DNA of 64,000 bases from Barnesiella sp. (GTDB lineage: Bacteria; Bacteroidota; Bacteroidia; Bacteroidales; Muribaculaceae), in contig JAAVFD010000006.1 of assembly GCA_014800945.1 (NCBI GenBank), positions 25,508 through 89,507 on the forward strand, in the 5' to 3' direction. The position numbers and the translations under genes were made by a program. The notes beneath the pieces are model-generated. The model was given only the letters and a program-made list of their open reading frames with translations, was not told the origin of the DNA and made no database searches. Shown here one piece after another: positions 18,537 to 28,714 of this stretch (position 1 is its first letter; each line of letters begins with the position of its first letter).

Positions 18537-19213
18537 AACTTTTCAGGAATATTGGCGAGAAGAGTGGAGAGTGCATTGAAAGTGCCTTTGGGCGCGTCTT
18601 CCCAGAAATTTTCATATTGTGAAATATTATCCTCCTCACCGGGAGTGTCGCTGATAACGCGGATGCAGAGGAACGGAGTGCAGGTTAGGGCACACACATG
18701 GGCAATTGCCGCACTTTCCATGTCAACAGCCATAGCATCAGGATAAATAGACTTGATTCGCTCAACTTCCTCTGCCTTGGAGATAAAGCGGTCGCCGGAG
18801 CATATCAAACCGGTTTTCACGTTGTTGCCACACAGCTTGGTCAGTGCTGCGTGAGGAGTGAAAAAGGCAGGACAATCGGCGGCCTGCCCTTCAATAGTAC
18901 CTGGGCCACACCACACGTCATGGTAAGCTATTCTGTCTGCCACAACAACATCCAGAACAGTTGCACCGCCACCGGCGCCCCCGGCAACTCCGGTGTTGAT
19001 TATCAGATCCGGGTTGAATCTGTTTATCATGGCGAGTGTTCCGATAGCGGCATTCACTTTGCCGATACCACATTTTGTTACGCATACTCTGCGCCCTTCG
19101 ATAGTGCCGGTATAATATGTATGACCGTCTGCGGTGTCCGTGTTGATTCCGGAAATTGACGGCAGGAGCAGCTGCAGCTCCTTGTCCATAGCAACAATAA
19201 TTCCAATAGTCAT
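18533..19213 (-). CDS. mtnN: 5'-methylthioadenosine/S-adenosylhomocysteine nucleosidase
   Basis: MTIGIIVAMDKEL start (cat at 19211-19213), INTGVAGG, AVDMESAAIAHV; 4-nt overlap with luxS. Confidence 0.9.
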   Translation of the reverse strand: MTIGIIVAMDKELQLLLPSISGINTDTADGHTYYTGTIEGRRVCVTKCGIGKVNAAIGTLAMINRFNPDLIINTGVAGGAGGGATVLDVVVADRIAYHDVWCGPGTIEGQAADCPAFFTPHAALTKLCGNNVKTGLICSGDRFISKAEEVERIKSIYPDAMAVDMESAAIAHVCALTCTPFLCIRVISDTPGEEDNISQYENFWEDAPKGTFNALSTLLANIPEKL

Positions 19214-19309
19214 ATTATAATGATTTATTTTTTTGCAAAAGTACACAAATCATAATTTGTTTTTTTAATTTTGTGCGATAACATGATTAATAATTTATTT
19301 ATTTCAAAT

Positions 19310-20158
19310 ATGAAACGTTTGAATTTTATCATAGCCGCAGCGGTGATAGCAATTGCAGCTTTTGCCGGCTCTCGCAGTGCATCGGCTGCCGATGTCTCTC
19401 AGTCAGATACAATTACCGTGTCAGGAAAGTATCTTGATGTGCCAATGAAGGTTACAGTTGTAGTGCCGGAAAGCTATCTCGCACAAGGTGATACAGTAAA
19501 TTATCCTGTGTTATATCTTCTGAACGGCTACGGTGGCAACTATAAGAATTGGGGAACAATAGCTCCTCTCGCCCGGTATGCCAATGATTACGGATGTATA
19601 ATTGTGTGCCCTTCAGGAATGAACAGCTGGTACTGGGATTCTCCTGTAATGCCTGGTATGCAGATGGAGAGCTTCATTATTAAGGAGCTGATTCCTCATA
19701 TAGATTCAAATTACCGCACACGCACCGACAGACTCGGCAGGGCGGTGACCGGTTTCAGCATGGGCGGTCACGGCGGTTTGTGGCTTGGAATCCGCCACAG
19801 CGATGTGTTCGGCAGTGCGGGGGCAACCAGCGGTGGCGTGAATATTATTCCCTTCCCGAAAAACTGGGAGATGAAGAAATGGCTTGGCGAATATGACAAG
19901 AATCCCGGAAGGTGGGAGGCTCACACTGTTAAGAATCTGATAGATTCCCTTAAACCTGACCAACTGAATATAATTTTTGACTGCGGAACCGAGGATTTCT
20001 TCTATAAAGTAAACTGCGATTTGGACAGCGCTCTTAATGCACGCAAGATACCGCATACTTATATCACTTCTCCCGGAGCTCACAATGGGCAGTACTGGAG
20101 CAAAAGTATAGTACCCCAGTTGCAGTACTTCAAGCGAATCTGGGATTCAAAGAAATAA
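19310..20158 (+). CDS. Secreted alpha/beta-hydrolase esterase
   Basis: GFSMGGHGGLW nucleophile elbow; signal peptide; upstream TAATTTTG box at 19266-19273 excludes the 19271 start. Confidence 0.8.
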   Translation: MKRLNFIIAAAVIAIAAFAGSRSASAADVSQSDTITVSGKYLDVPMKVTVVVPESYLAQGDTVNYPVLYLLNGYGGNYKNWGTIAPLARYANDYGCIIVCPSGMNSWYWDSPVMPGMQMESFIIKELIPHIDSNYRTRTDRLGRAVTGFSMGGHGGLWLGIRHSDVFGSAGATSGGVNIIPFPKNWEMKKWLGEYDKNPGRWEAHTVKNLIDSLKPDQLNIIFDCGTEDFFYKVNCDLDSALNARKIPHTYITSPGAHNGQYWSKSIVPQLQYFKRIWDSKK

Positions 20159-20186
20159 AAAAAAACGGCTAAGAGCCGGTTTTTTT
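20158..20186. terminator. Bidirectional terminator
   Basis: aaaaaaaaacggctaagagccggtttttttt between convergent genes. Confidence 0.7.
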
Positions 20187-20188
20187 TA

Positions 20189-21523
20189 TCAGTTGTTGAT
20201 TTTAAGACTCATGCCATTGAGTTTCCTGTAAAGGTCAAGGGCATAAACATCGGTCATTCCGCTGACATGATCCACCACAGCCTGAATCTTGGTGTAGAGG
20301 TCGGTTGAATTGACATCATACTGACGGGGCACTTTGCTTAGCAGCAAACGCGAATAGTTAAGGTCCGGATTCCTTACGGCGTTAATGAGTTTGTCCATCA
20401 GGAAGGTAATGATGCTTGTGCCGGCAAGTTCGATGTCAACCACATCCGGTGCACGGTATATTTTGTCCCATGAAACAGCCTCACAACGTTTGTAGCCGGT
20501 GCGTTCCGGCTCTCCGATATGGTCAATAAGCGAGCCGGTAAATTCTCCGGCAAGTATTGTCTGCTCATTGTTCACAAAAGCTTTTGCGCAAGCAATTACC
20601 AGCGCTCCGATAACGCACGATCTCAGATAGGCAATCTTTTCGTTAGGGTCATCAAGATGAGCCATAGTGCGTTTCATCTGCTCTATCCTATCTTCATGAA
20701 AGAATCCAAGAAACAGGTCTATTACAGTTGAGCTGTCAATGATGCCGAGCTTATGCGCATCCTCAAGGTCCATGACTTCGTAACAAATGTCGTCCGCTGC
20801 CTCCACAAGATATACCAGCGGGTGCCGTGCATACTTTATCTTGTCGTCACTGAGCTTTTTTATGCCGAGCTCGGTAGCAACTCTAATATAGCTCTCTTTC
20901 TCGCTGGTAAAGAAGCCGAATTTATTCTTCTCGCCCGCCAGAGTGCTCTCGTAGGGATACTTTACAATAGATGCGAGGGTGGAGTAAGTCATAGCGAATC
21001 CTCCTTTCCTGCGTCCGTTAAACTGATGTGTGAGTAAGCGGAAGGCATTTGCATTTCCGTCAAATTTAGTGAGATCACACCACTGCTCGGCTGAGAGTTC
21101 ATCCTGCAGCTCGCGGCCGGCACCTTCGCTGAAAAAGGTGGATATCGCTTTCTCGCCGGAGTGCCCGAAGGGGGGATTGCCGAGGTCGTGAGCCAGACAT
21201 CCGGCGGCAACTATTTCCCCCATGGCATCAAGCTTGTTTACCCACGGTTCTGAGGAATATTTATCCTTAAGCAGTATTGACACCTCATTTGCAAGTGAGC
21301 GTCCAACACAAGCCACTTCAATACTATGGGTCAGTCGGTTGTGAACAAAGATGCTTCCCGGTAGAGGGAAAACCTGAGTTTTGTTCTGCAATCGCCTGAA
21401 TGGAGATGAAAAAACGAGTCTGTCATAATCTCTTGTAAAATCGGAGCGCAGACCTTTCCGGCTGTCATGGTAGTCTTCAAGCCCGAATCTTTTGTCGTAT
21501 ATAAGTTTGTCCCAGTGCATCAT
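20189..21523 (-). CDS. dgt: dGTP triphosphohydrolase (HD domain)
   Basis: NRLTHSIEVACVGRSLANEV, LAHDLGNPPFGHSGE. Confidence 0.9.
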   Translation of the reverse strand: MMHWDKLIYDKRFGLEDYHDSRKGLRSDFTRDYDRLVFSSPFRRLQNKTQVFPLPGSIFVHNRLTHSIEVACVGRSLANEVSILLKDKYSSEPWVNKLDAMGEIVAAGCLAHDLGNPPFGHSGEKAISTFFSEGAGRELQDELSAEQWCDLTKFDGNANAFRLLTHQFNGRRKGGFAMTYSTLASIVKYPYESTLAGEKNKFGFFTSEKESYIRVATELGIKKLSDDKIKYARHPLVYLVEAADDICYEVMDLEDAHKLGIIDSSTVIDLFLGFFHEDRIEQMKRTMAHLDDPNEKIAYLRSCVIGALVIACAKAFVNNEQTILAGEFTGSLIDHIGEPERTGYKRCEAVSWDKIYRAPDVVDIELAGTSIITFLMDKLINAVRNPDLNYSRLLLSKVPRQYDVNSTDLYTKIQAVVDHVSGMTDVYALDLYRKLNGMSLKINN

Positions 21524-21608
21524 GCCGCAAAGTTACAAAAAAAGAGTGTATCAAACTGTAGCGTCTGATACACTCTTCTAAAATATAAACAGTTAAACTG
21601 CTGTCGGA

Positions 21609-24600
21609 TTATTCGGGCAGTTTGCCTACTTCGGGGTCAACTCCCCACTGCTGCTGAGCAAGGCGGCGGTAGTTGTTGTAGCGCCACTGAGCGTTAGCTT
21701 TAGCTGCTGCAAACAGTTCGGCTGCTTCAGCCGGATACTGTTTGAGAAGCGAAGCGTAACGAACCTCGCCTTTGAGGAAGTCTTCAAACTTGTCCCAATC
21801 GGGAGCTTTGCTGTCGAGGGTGAAGGGATTCTTGCCTTCGAGCTCTGCATCGGGATTGTAGCGCCAGAGTGACCAGTAACCGCAAGCAACTGCGTTAGCC
21901 TCTTCCTGCTGTGAGCGACCCATACCGGCTTTGATACCGTGGTTGATACAGGGAGCGTATGCAATGATGAGAGACGGTCCGTCGTATGCTTCTGCCTCAC
22001 GGATAGCCTTGAGGGTCTGAGCCTGATCGGCACCCATTGCAATCTGTGCTACATATACATAACCGTATGTAGAAGCGATGAGTCCGAGGTCTTTCTTGCG
22101 GATACGTTTACCGCTTGCAGCGAATTTGGCGATAGCACCGAGCGGTGTAGCTTTAGAAGCCTGACCGCCGGTATTTGAATACACCTCGGTGTCAACAACG
22201 AGAACGTTGATGTTTTTGCCGCATGCGAGCACGTGGTCAAGTCCGCCGAAGCCTATGTCATAGCTTGCACCGTCACCGGCGATAATCCAGTGCGAACGCT
22301 TAACGAGGTAGTGCTTGAGGTCAAGGATGGTCTTGCACTTGTCGCAATTGCATTTCTCAGCAAGAGGAAGGAGTTTGTCTGTGATTTCGCGTGTCTTGAC
22401 GGGATCGTTGGCATTGTCAAGCCATTCCTGAGCAAGAGCTTTGATTTCAGCAGAGCAGTCGGTGCATTCAGCAACTCCTTTGAGTGTTTCGGTGAGGCGG
22501 TTGCGGAGCTGTTCGTTAGCGATGAACATACCGAGACCGAATTCAGCGAAGTCCTCGAATAGTGAGTTACCCCATGCGGGACCATGACCCTTGTCGTTAA
22601 CGGTGTAAGGGGTTGAGGGTACTGAACCGGAGTAGATAGAAGAACAACCGGTTGCATTAGCCACCATTTCGTGGTCACCGAAGAGCTGAGAGATGAGTTT
22701 TACGTAAGGTGTTTCACCGCAGCCTGAGCAAGCGCCTGAGAACTCAAACAGAGGAGTTGCAAACTGGCTGTTCTTAACATTAGCCTTGGTATCAACGAGA
22801 TCCTGTTTGCTCTTAACAGAGTCAACGCAGTATTCCCAATCTTTCTGAACGTCAAGCTGAGTTTCGAGAGGTTTCATAACGAGAGCCTTCTCGCCTTTCT
22901 TTCCAGGGCAAACATCGGCACAGTTGCCGCAGCCGAGACAGTCAAGAACATCAACAGCCTGAATAAAGCGCATATCGGTGAATGTTTTGCCGATAGCGGG
23001 AATTGTACCGTTTTCTCCGAAGGGTGAAGCTGCAACCTCAGCCTTGTCAAGAACGAAGGGGCGTATGGCTGCGTGAGGACAAACGTATGCACACTTGTTA
23101 CACTGGATACAGTTGTCTGAAACCCATTCAGGAACGAATGTTGCAACACCGCGTTTTTCAGAGCGGGCAGTGCTCTGCTGCCATGTGCCGTCTGCGATAT
23201 CCTTGAAGTCAGATACTTTAAGGAGGTCACCGTCCTGAGCGTTGATAGGACGAACGAGTTTGCTGATGAAGGGATTTTCGTTCTTGTTAACCTCTTTCTC
23301 TTCAACAGTGAGGTTGCTCCAAGCGGGATCAATTTCCAGTTTGGAATACTCGTTACCGCGGTCAACAGCTGCATAGTTCTTGTCAACCACATCCTGACCT
23401 TTCTTGCCATAGCTCTTCACGATGAATTTCTTCATCTGCTCAACAGCGAGGTCAACAGGGATAACTTCGGTGATACGGAAGAATGCACTCTGAAGAATAG
23501 TGTTGGTGCGGTTGCCGAGACCTATTTCCTGAGCAATCTTGGTAGCGTCTATATAATATACGGTGATATTATGGTCTGCGAAGTATTTCTTGACTTTATT
23601 GGGGAGGTTCTTAGCGAGTTCTTCACCTTTCCAGATAGTGTTGAGAAGGAATGTGCCACCGTCACGGAGACCGCGGGTAACATCATAGAGGTGAAGGTAT
23701 GCCTGAACGTGACAAGCAACAAAGTTGGGGGTTGTTACGAGATAAGTAGAACGGATAGGCTCATCACCGAAACGGAGGTGAGAGCAGGTGAAACCACCGC
23801 TCTTCTTAGAGTCGTAAGCGAAATATGCCTGACAGTATTTATTGGTGTTGTCACCGATAATTTTGACAGAGTTTTTGTTTGCACCTACAGTACCGTCAGC
23901 ACCGAGACCATAGAATTTTGCTTCGAAAGTTTTATCGTTGAGCACAATCGGAGCAACTGGTGGCAGAGATGTGAAAGTAACATCATCAACAATGCCGAGG
24001 GTGAAATGATCTTTTGGCTCGGGAAGTGCGAGGTTTTCGAAAACAGAGATGATTTCTGCAGGAGTAGTGTCCTTTGATGCAAGACCGAAACGGCCGGCAA
24101 CAATAGCGGGAGCGTTTTCTACGCCCTTATATGCCTCGCAAACATCGAGGTAAAGGGGTTCGCCGGGAGCACCGGGCTCCTTGGTGCGGTCAAGAACAGC
24201 GATACGCTTTGTAGTGGCGGGAATAGCTGCCAGAAGGTGTTTTGCAGAGAAGGGACGATAGAGGTGAACTGCAACAAGACCTACTTTTTCGCCTTTGGCG
24301 CGGAGGTAGTCAACAGCTTCCTGAGCAGCCATGCAGCCTGAACCCATTGCAATGATTACGCGCTCTGCCTGAGGATCTCCGTAGTAATCGAAGAGATGGT
24401 ACTCTCTGCCGGTGATTTCGGAGATTTTGCCCATGTAGTATTCTACAATTTCGGGAACTGCGCTGTAGTAATTGTTGCAAGCTTCGCGGTGCTGGAAGAA
24501 TACGTCGCTGTTTTCAGCCATACCGCGTGCAACTGGTGCATCGGGGTTGAGTGCTCTTTCGCGGAATTCAGCAACAGCCTCACGGTCGAGGAGGGGAGCG

Positions 24601-25178
24601 AGGTCTTCCTGCTCAAGCATCTCGATTTTCTGAATTTCGTGTGATGTGCGGAATCCGTCAAAGAAGTTAACGAAAGGAACACGGCTCTTGATTGTTGCAA
24701 GGTGTGCAACAGCAGCAAGATCCATAACTTCCTGAACACTGCCTTCGGCAAGCATGGCGCAACCGGTTTGGCGTGTAGCCATAACGTCCTGATGGTCACC
24801 GAAAATGCTCAGCGCATGTGATGCGATTGTACGGGCACTCACATGGAATACGCAGGGAAGAAGCTCACCGGCAATCTTATACATATTTGGAATCATCAGG
24901 AGAAGACCCTGTGATGCTGTATAAGTTGTAGTGAGAGCACCCGCCTGAAGTGAACCGTGAACTGCACCTGCAGCACCGCCTTCACTTTGCATTTCCTGAA
25001 CGAGCACTGTCTCGCCAAAGATGTTTTTACGTCCTGCTGCAGCCCATTCGTCCACATATTCAGCCATTGTGGAAGAAGGGGTGATAGGATAGATTGCGGC
25101 AACCTCTGTGAACATATATGAAATATGTGCAGCAGCCTGATTACCGTCACAAGTTAAGAATTTTTTTTCCTTACTCAT
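21609..25178 (-). CDS. nifJ: Pyruvate:ferredoxin (flavodoxin) oxidoreductase
   Basis: 1189 aa; YPITPSSTMAE, CIQCNKCAYVCPH and CLGCGNCADVCPG ferredoxin motifs. Confidence 0.95.
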   Translation of the reverse strand: MSKEKKFLTCDGNQAAAHISYMFTEVAAIYPITPSSTMAEYVDEWAAAGRKNIFGETVLVQEMQSEGGAAGAVHGSLQAGALTTTYTASQGLLLMIPNMYKIAGELLPCVFHVSARTIASHALSIFGDHQDVMATRQTGCAMLAEGSVQEVMDLAAVAHLATIKSRVPFVNFFDGFRTSHEIQKIEMLEQEDLAPLLDREAVAEFRERALNPDAPVARGMAENSDVFFQHREACNNYYSAVPEIVEYYMGKISEITGREYHLFDYYGDPQAERVIIAMGSGCMAAQEAVDYLRAKGEKVGLVAVHLYRPFSAKHLLAAIPATTKRIAVLDRTKEPGAPGEPLYLDVCEAYKGVENAPAIVAGRFGLASKDTTPAEIISVFENLALPEPKDHFTLGIVDDVTFTSLPPVAPIVLNDKTFEAKFYGLGADGTVGANKNSVKIIGDNTNKYCQAYFAYDSKKSGGFTCSHLRFGDEPIRSTYLVTTPNFVACHVQAYLHLYDVTRGLRDGGTFLLNTIWKGEELAKNLPNKVKKYFADHNITVYYIDATKIAQEIGLGNRTNTILQSAFFRITEVIPVDLAVEQMKKFIVKSYGKKGQDVVDKNYAAVDRGNEYSKLEIDPAWSNLTVEEKEVNKNENPFISKLVRPINAQDGDLLKVSDFKDIADGTWQQSTARSEKRGVATFVPEWVSDNCIQCNKCAYVCPHAAIRPFVLDKAEVAASPFGENGTIPAIGKTFTDMRFIQAVDVLDCLGCGNCADVCPGKKGEKALVMKPLETQLDVQKDWEYCVDSVKSKQDLVDTKANVKNSQFATPLFEFSGACSGCGETPYVKLISQLFGDHEMVANATGCSSIYSGSVPSTPYTVNDKGHGPAWGNSLFEDFAEFGLGMFIANEQLRNRLTETLKGVAECTDCSAEIKALAQEWLDNANDPVKTREITDKLLPLAEKCNCDKCKTILDLKHYLVKRSHWIIAGDGASYDIGFGGLDHVLACGKNINVLVVDTEVYSNTGGQASKATPLGAIAKFAASGKRIRKKDLGLIASTYGYVYVAQIAMGADQAQTLKAIREAEAYDGPSLIIAYAPCINHGIKAGMGRSQQEEANAVACGYWSLWRYNPDAELEGKNPFTLDSKAPDWDKFEDFLKGEVRYASLLKQYPAEAAELFAAAKANAQWRYNNYRRLAQQQWGVDPEVGKLPE

Positions 25179-25462
25179 AAAAATGTAATCTAATTAGATT
25201 GGTATAGAATTTTTGCGAAGTTACGAATTTATCTGAATAGAAATATTAATAAGGAGGGATATTTTTTTAGAGTGGAACCTAAATATGTTGTAAAGCATGA
25301 TTTGTGTGAAGTTGAGTGTTTGTCACAGACTATCATGAGAGCGGGTAAAAGCCTCTTGAGTTATGGGTGGAAAACGAAAATCGCGCTCACGAATGTTAAA
25401 TTATACTAAAATAAAGTCTGAAGTGTTTGCGCTTTTCCAAAATCTTTCTACTTTTGTGTGTG

Positions 25463-25533
25463 TGTTTTTCATAGTATTAGATTAAGATAAAGGTTTAAGG
25501 AAAAGAGGTGTCGTGAGATAGCTCTTTTTTTTT
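25463..25533 (+). ncRNA. Short promoter-plus-terminator ncRNA cassette, copy 1
   Basis: TTTG-N19-TACTTTTG promoter (25426-25456), TTTTTCATAGTATTAGATTAAG core, AGAG...CTCT hairpin followed by T9; homologous to 60891-60957. Confidence 0.65.
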
Positions 25534-25589
25534 ATTCTATTTTTGCATAATTTTGTGGGTAGCTGATATAAAAATCAGTGATTGAGAAT

Positions 25590-26207
25590 ATGAAAATTCT
25601 AAAGATATACCCCACCAGCATAAATGAGCAGCATATAGGTGAGGCAGTGGAGGCACTGCGTGACGGACACCTTATAATATATCCTACCGACACTCTATAT
25701 GCTATAGCTTGTTCAGCACTGAATCAGGCTGCCATTGAGCGGTTGTGCAATCTGAAAGGAATCAACCCCCAGAAGGAATTTCTGTCTATTGTGTGTGCCG
25801 ACATTTCACAAGCGAGTGAATATGCGAGGATAGACAACAAGGCGTTTCGTATGCTGAAAGATAACCTTCCCGGTGAATTTACATTTATCTTACCGGCATC
25901 AACTGCGCTCCCAAAAGTATTCAAGGGTAGGAAAACGGTGGGAGTGAGAGTGCCGGATAATCCTATAGCCACTTCGCTTGCACGGGAGTTAGGAAATCCG
26001 TTGCTCACAACCTCGGTTAAACCTGATGACGACGGAACAGCCGAGTCGGTGAGTAACCCCGATTGTGTGGCTCTGAATTATACCGGTAAGGTTGACCTTA
26101 TGATTGACGGAGGAGATGTATCCGGTGTGCCGTCAACAATAGTAGATATCACTGACAGCTCTAATCCTGAAATAATCAGAGAGGGTGCGGGTGAATTGAA
26201 AAACTGA
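25590..26207 (+). CDS. tsaC: L-threonylcarbamoyladenylate synthase (YrdC/Sua5/TsaC family)
   Basis: IIYPTDTLYAIACSA, KGINPQKEF, GVRVPDNP, SSNPEIIREGAGEL. Confidence 0.85.
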   Translation: MKILKIYPTSINEQHIGEAVEALRDGHLIIYPTDTLYAIACSALNQAAIERLCNLKGINPQKEFLSIVCADISQASEYARIDNKAFRMLKDNLPGEFTFILPASTALPKVFKGRKTVGVRVPDNPIATSLARELGNPLLTTSVKPDDDGTAESVSNPDCVALNYTGKVDLMIDGGDVSGVPSTIVDITDSSNPEIIREGAGELKN

Positions 26208-26221
26208 TAAAAAGTAGAAAG

Positions 26222-27808
26222 ATGGCTATAATACTCCCCCCGAAAAAAGATGGTACACGCAGCACGATTGAAGCTGATAGCGGTCGTATTATAATAATAG
26301 GTGCAAACGGTGCCGGGAAGAGCCGCTTCACGTCCGCTTTGCAGGACGAAATGGGAGACAGGGCATTCAAGTTGTCAGCTCTGAAGGGATTGTATGGTGC
26401 AGATGAGGATACTACCCTAAAGCAACTTTTTGAAAAGACTTTCGGCAAATCGGCATTCAAGCCACAGTCGGCAAGCGGAGTGGACGCACTGCTCGCTCTG
26501 CTTATGCATGATGAGATGCTCAATCTGATTAACTACAAAACGGAACTGTCAACCAATCCTCATGCGAAACTTCACAAAACCAAGCTGGATATTATTGCGC
26601 GTGAGTGGAAGGAACTCTTTCCGGGCAATAATATTTTGGTGGAAAGTGGTAAATTTCTGTTCAGCAGGGGGGAGGATCCCAGAAGCTATTCAGCGCTTAA
26701 GTTGAGTGACGGAGAGCGTGCCGCAATCTACTATCTTGCTGCAGTGATGTATGCTCCTGACCACGGGGCTATCTTTATTGACAGCCCTGAAATGTTCATG
26801 CACCCGTCCATCATGCAGAATCTGTGGAACAGAATTGAAGGCTTAAGGCCGGATTGTCTTTTTGTATTTACCACTCACGACCTTGAATTTGCATCTCAAA
26901 GTCAGGACTCTACTGTTATTTGGGTCAGGGATTATGATGCTGCAAGTGTTACCTGGGATTACGATATACTCCCTCGCCAGGATGGAATGAGCGATGAGGT
27001 TTATCTGGCAATAATTGGCGCCCGTAAGCCGGTGCTGTTTATTGAAGGAGATGGAATCCATTCGATAGATGCCAAGTTATACCCGCTTGTGTTTTCGGAA
27101 TATACCGTAAAGTCGCTTGGCAGTTGTAATAAAGTTATAGAGGCTACACGAACATTCAATGATCTCAATGCTTTCCACCACCTCGATTCTTTTGGAATAG
27201 TTGACAGGGACAGGCGGGATGCACACGAAGTAGAGTATCTGCGGGGTAAAAAGGTAATGGTTCCGGAGGTAGCTGAAATTGAAAACATCATGATGCTTGA
27301 AGAGGTGGTGCGTGCTGTGGCATCTGCCCGTGGAAAGGATGAAGATAGGGTTTTTGAAAAGGTTAAACGTTCGGTTATCGCACAGTTTCGTCATGATTTG
27401 CGCCAGCAGGCGCTGATGCATACCCGCCATAGGGTAAAGCGCACGGTAGAATACCGCATAGATGGAAGGTTCAATAATATAAATCTGTTTGAAGAGCATA
27501 TAGCATCATTGGTAAATGAGCTGAATCCAAGGGGATTATATGAGAGCTTCTGCCGGGAGTTCCGCAGATATGTGGAAACGGATAATTACGCCGGAGTGCT
27601 CAGGGTGTATAATCAGAAATCAATGATATCCGGAAGTAACGTAGCTGCCTTGTGCGGACTAAAGAACAAGGATGAATATATCAAATATGTGATAAATCTT
27701 CTTCGTGGCGATTCTCAGCAGGGCGAAAGAATCCGTGAGGCTATAAAAAATTGCTTTAACAAACCGGAAAGAAAAAAGAAGATACAATCAGAAAATGAAA
27801 ACGATTAA
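26222..27808 (+). CDS. AAA-type ATPase fused to C-terminal DUF4435 (TOPRIM-like) domain
   Basis: Walker A GANGAGKSR; LSDGERAAIYYLAAVMYAPDHGAIFIDSPE; FIEGDG...SFGIVDRDRRDAHEVE...EIENIMM. Confidence 0.75.
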   Translation: MAIILPPKKDGTRSTIEADSGRIIIIGANGAGKSRFTSALQDEMGDRAFKLSALKGLYGADEDTTLKQLFEKTFGKSAFKPQSASGVDALLALLMHDEMLNLINYKTELSTNPHAKLHKTKLDIIAREWKELFPGNNILVESGKFLFSRGEDPRSYSALKLSDGERAAIYYLAAVMYAPDHGAIFIDSPEMFMHPSIMQNLWNRIEGLRPDCLFVFTTHDLEFASQSQDSTVIWVRDYDAASVTWDYDILPRQDGMSDEVYLAIIGARKPVLFIEGDGIHSIDAKLYPLVFSEYTVKSLGSCNKVIEATRTFNDLNAFHHLDSFGIVDRDRRDAHEVEYLRGKKVMVPEVAEIENIMMLEEVVRAVASARGKDEDRVFEKVKRSVIAQFRHDLRQQALMHTRHRVKRTVEYRIDGRFNNINLFEEHIASLVNELNPRGLYESFCREFRRYVETDNYAGVLRVYNQKSMISGSNVAALCGLKNKDEYIKYVINLLRGDSQQGERIREAIKNCFNKPERKKKIQSENEND

Positions 27809-28652
27809 ATTCTGGATTGAGGCTATGCGGCTTCGCACTCTTCCGGTGTCTCTTGCCGGAGTTGTACTTGGCACCGGCTATGCGCTTACTACGGGAACTG
27901 TCAGGTGGGCAGCCGTTGTTTTGTGCTTTGCGGTTGCTCTGCTTGCCCAGATAGCTTCGAACTTTGCTAATGAGTACTATGACTATGTGAATGGTCTTGA
28001 CAGAATTGGCAGGGAGGGACCGCGACGGGGTGTTACTGAAGGGGATATTTCTCCCCGTGCCATGAAGGTGGCAACATTTGTTACTCTTGCACTTGCGTGC
28101 TGTGCCGGACTCGCATTGATTCCCTTCGGCAGCTGGTGGCTCATAGGTGTTGGTATAGCTGTTGCCCTTGGGGTGCTGGCATATAGCACAGGTCCTTATC
28201 CTCTTTCTCATCATGGCTTGGGAGAAGTGGCAGTAGTAATTTTTTTTGGACTTGTACCGGTGAATTTTACCTGCTGGCTTGCTTGCGGTGAATGGAGCAT
28301 TTACTGCCTGATGGGTTCTGTGAGCATTGGTCTGCTTGGGGCTAATGTGTTGATAGTTAATAATTACAGAGACGCAGATGACGACCGGCAGGTAGGCAAA
28401 AATACTCTTGCGGTTATATTGGGTAAGAAAGTCATGCCATGTGTTTACGCCCTGAACGCCCTATGGGCTATGGGGCTGATGATTACCGCATGGAGCGCCA
28501 AGGGATTGCTTTTTGTCCCGATAGTGTTTGCCGCCATTTTTATGATTCCGGCGCTGATGATGCCTAAACTTACAGGATGCAGGCTCACGCCTTTGTTAGG
28601 TATCACGTCTGTGCTGATGTTTGTCTATGCTTTAATATTCGCCTTTTTGTAA
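27795..28652 (+). CDS. menA: 1,4-dihydroxy-2-naphthoate polyprenyltransferase
   Basis: NFANEYYDYVNGLDRIGREGPRRG and NNYRDADDDRQVGKNTLAV motifs. Confidence 0.9.
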   Translation: MKTIKFWIEAMRLRTLPVSLAGVVLGTGYALTTGTVRWAAVVLCFAVALLAQIASNFANEYYDYVNGLDRIGREGPRRGVTEGDISPRAMKVATFVTLALACCAGLALIPFGSWWLIGVGIAVALGVLAYSTGPYPLSHHGLGEVAVVIFFGLVPVNFTCWLACGEWSIYCLMGSVSIGLLGANVLIVNNYRDADDDRQVGKNTLAVILGKKVMPCVYALNALWAMGLMITAWSAKGLLFVPIVFAAIFMIPALMMPKLTGCRLTPLLGITSVLMFVYALIFAFL

Positions 28653-28714
28653 AAGCTAAACAATCAGCCTGCAGAAGCGTTGTAATAGTACCTAACTAAA
28701 TAAACGTTTCTACT

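Noticed and set aside
21609-25178. Many overlapping ORFs on both strands inside nifJ (e.g. 22874..23410, 23571..24077)
   Set aside because: Shadow ORFs in a high-confidence 1189-aa coding gene
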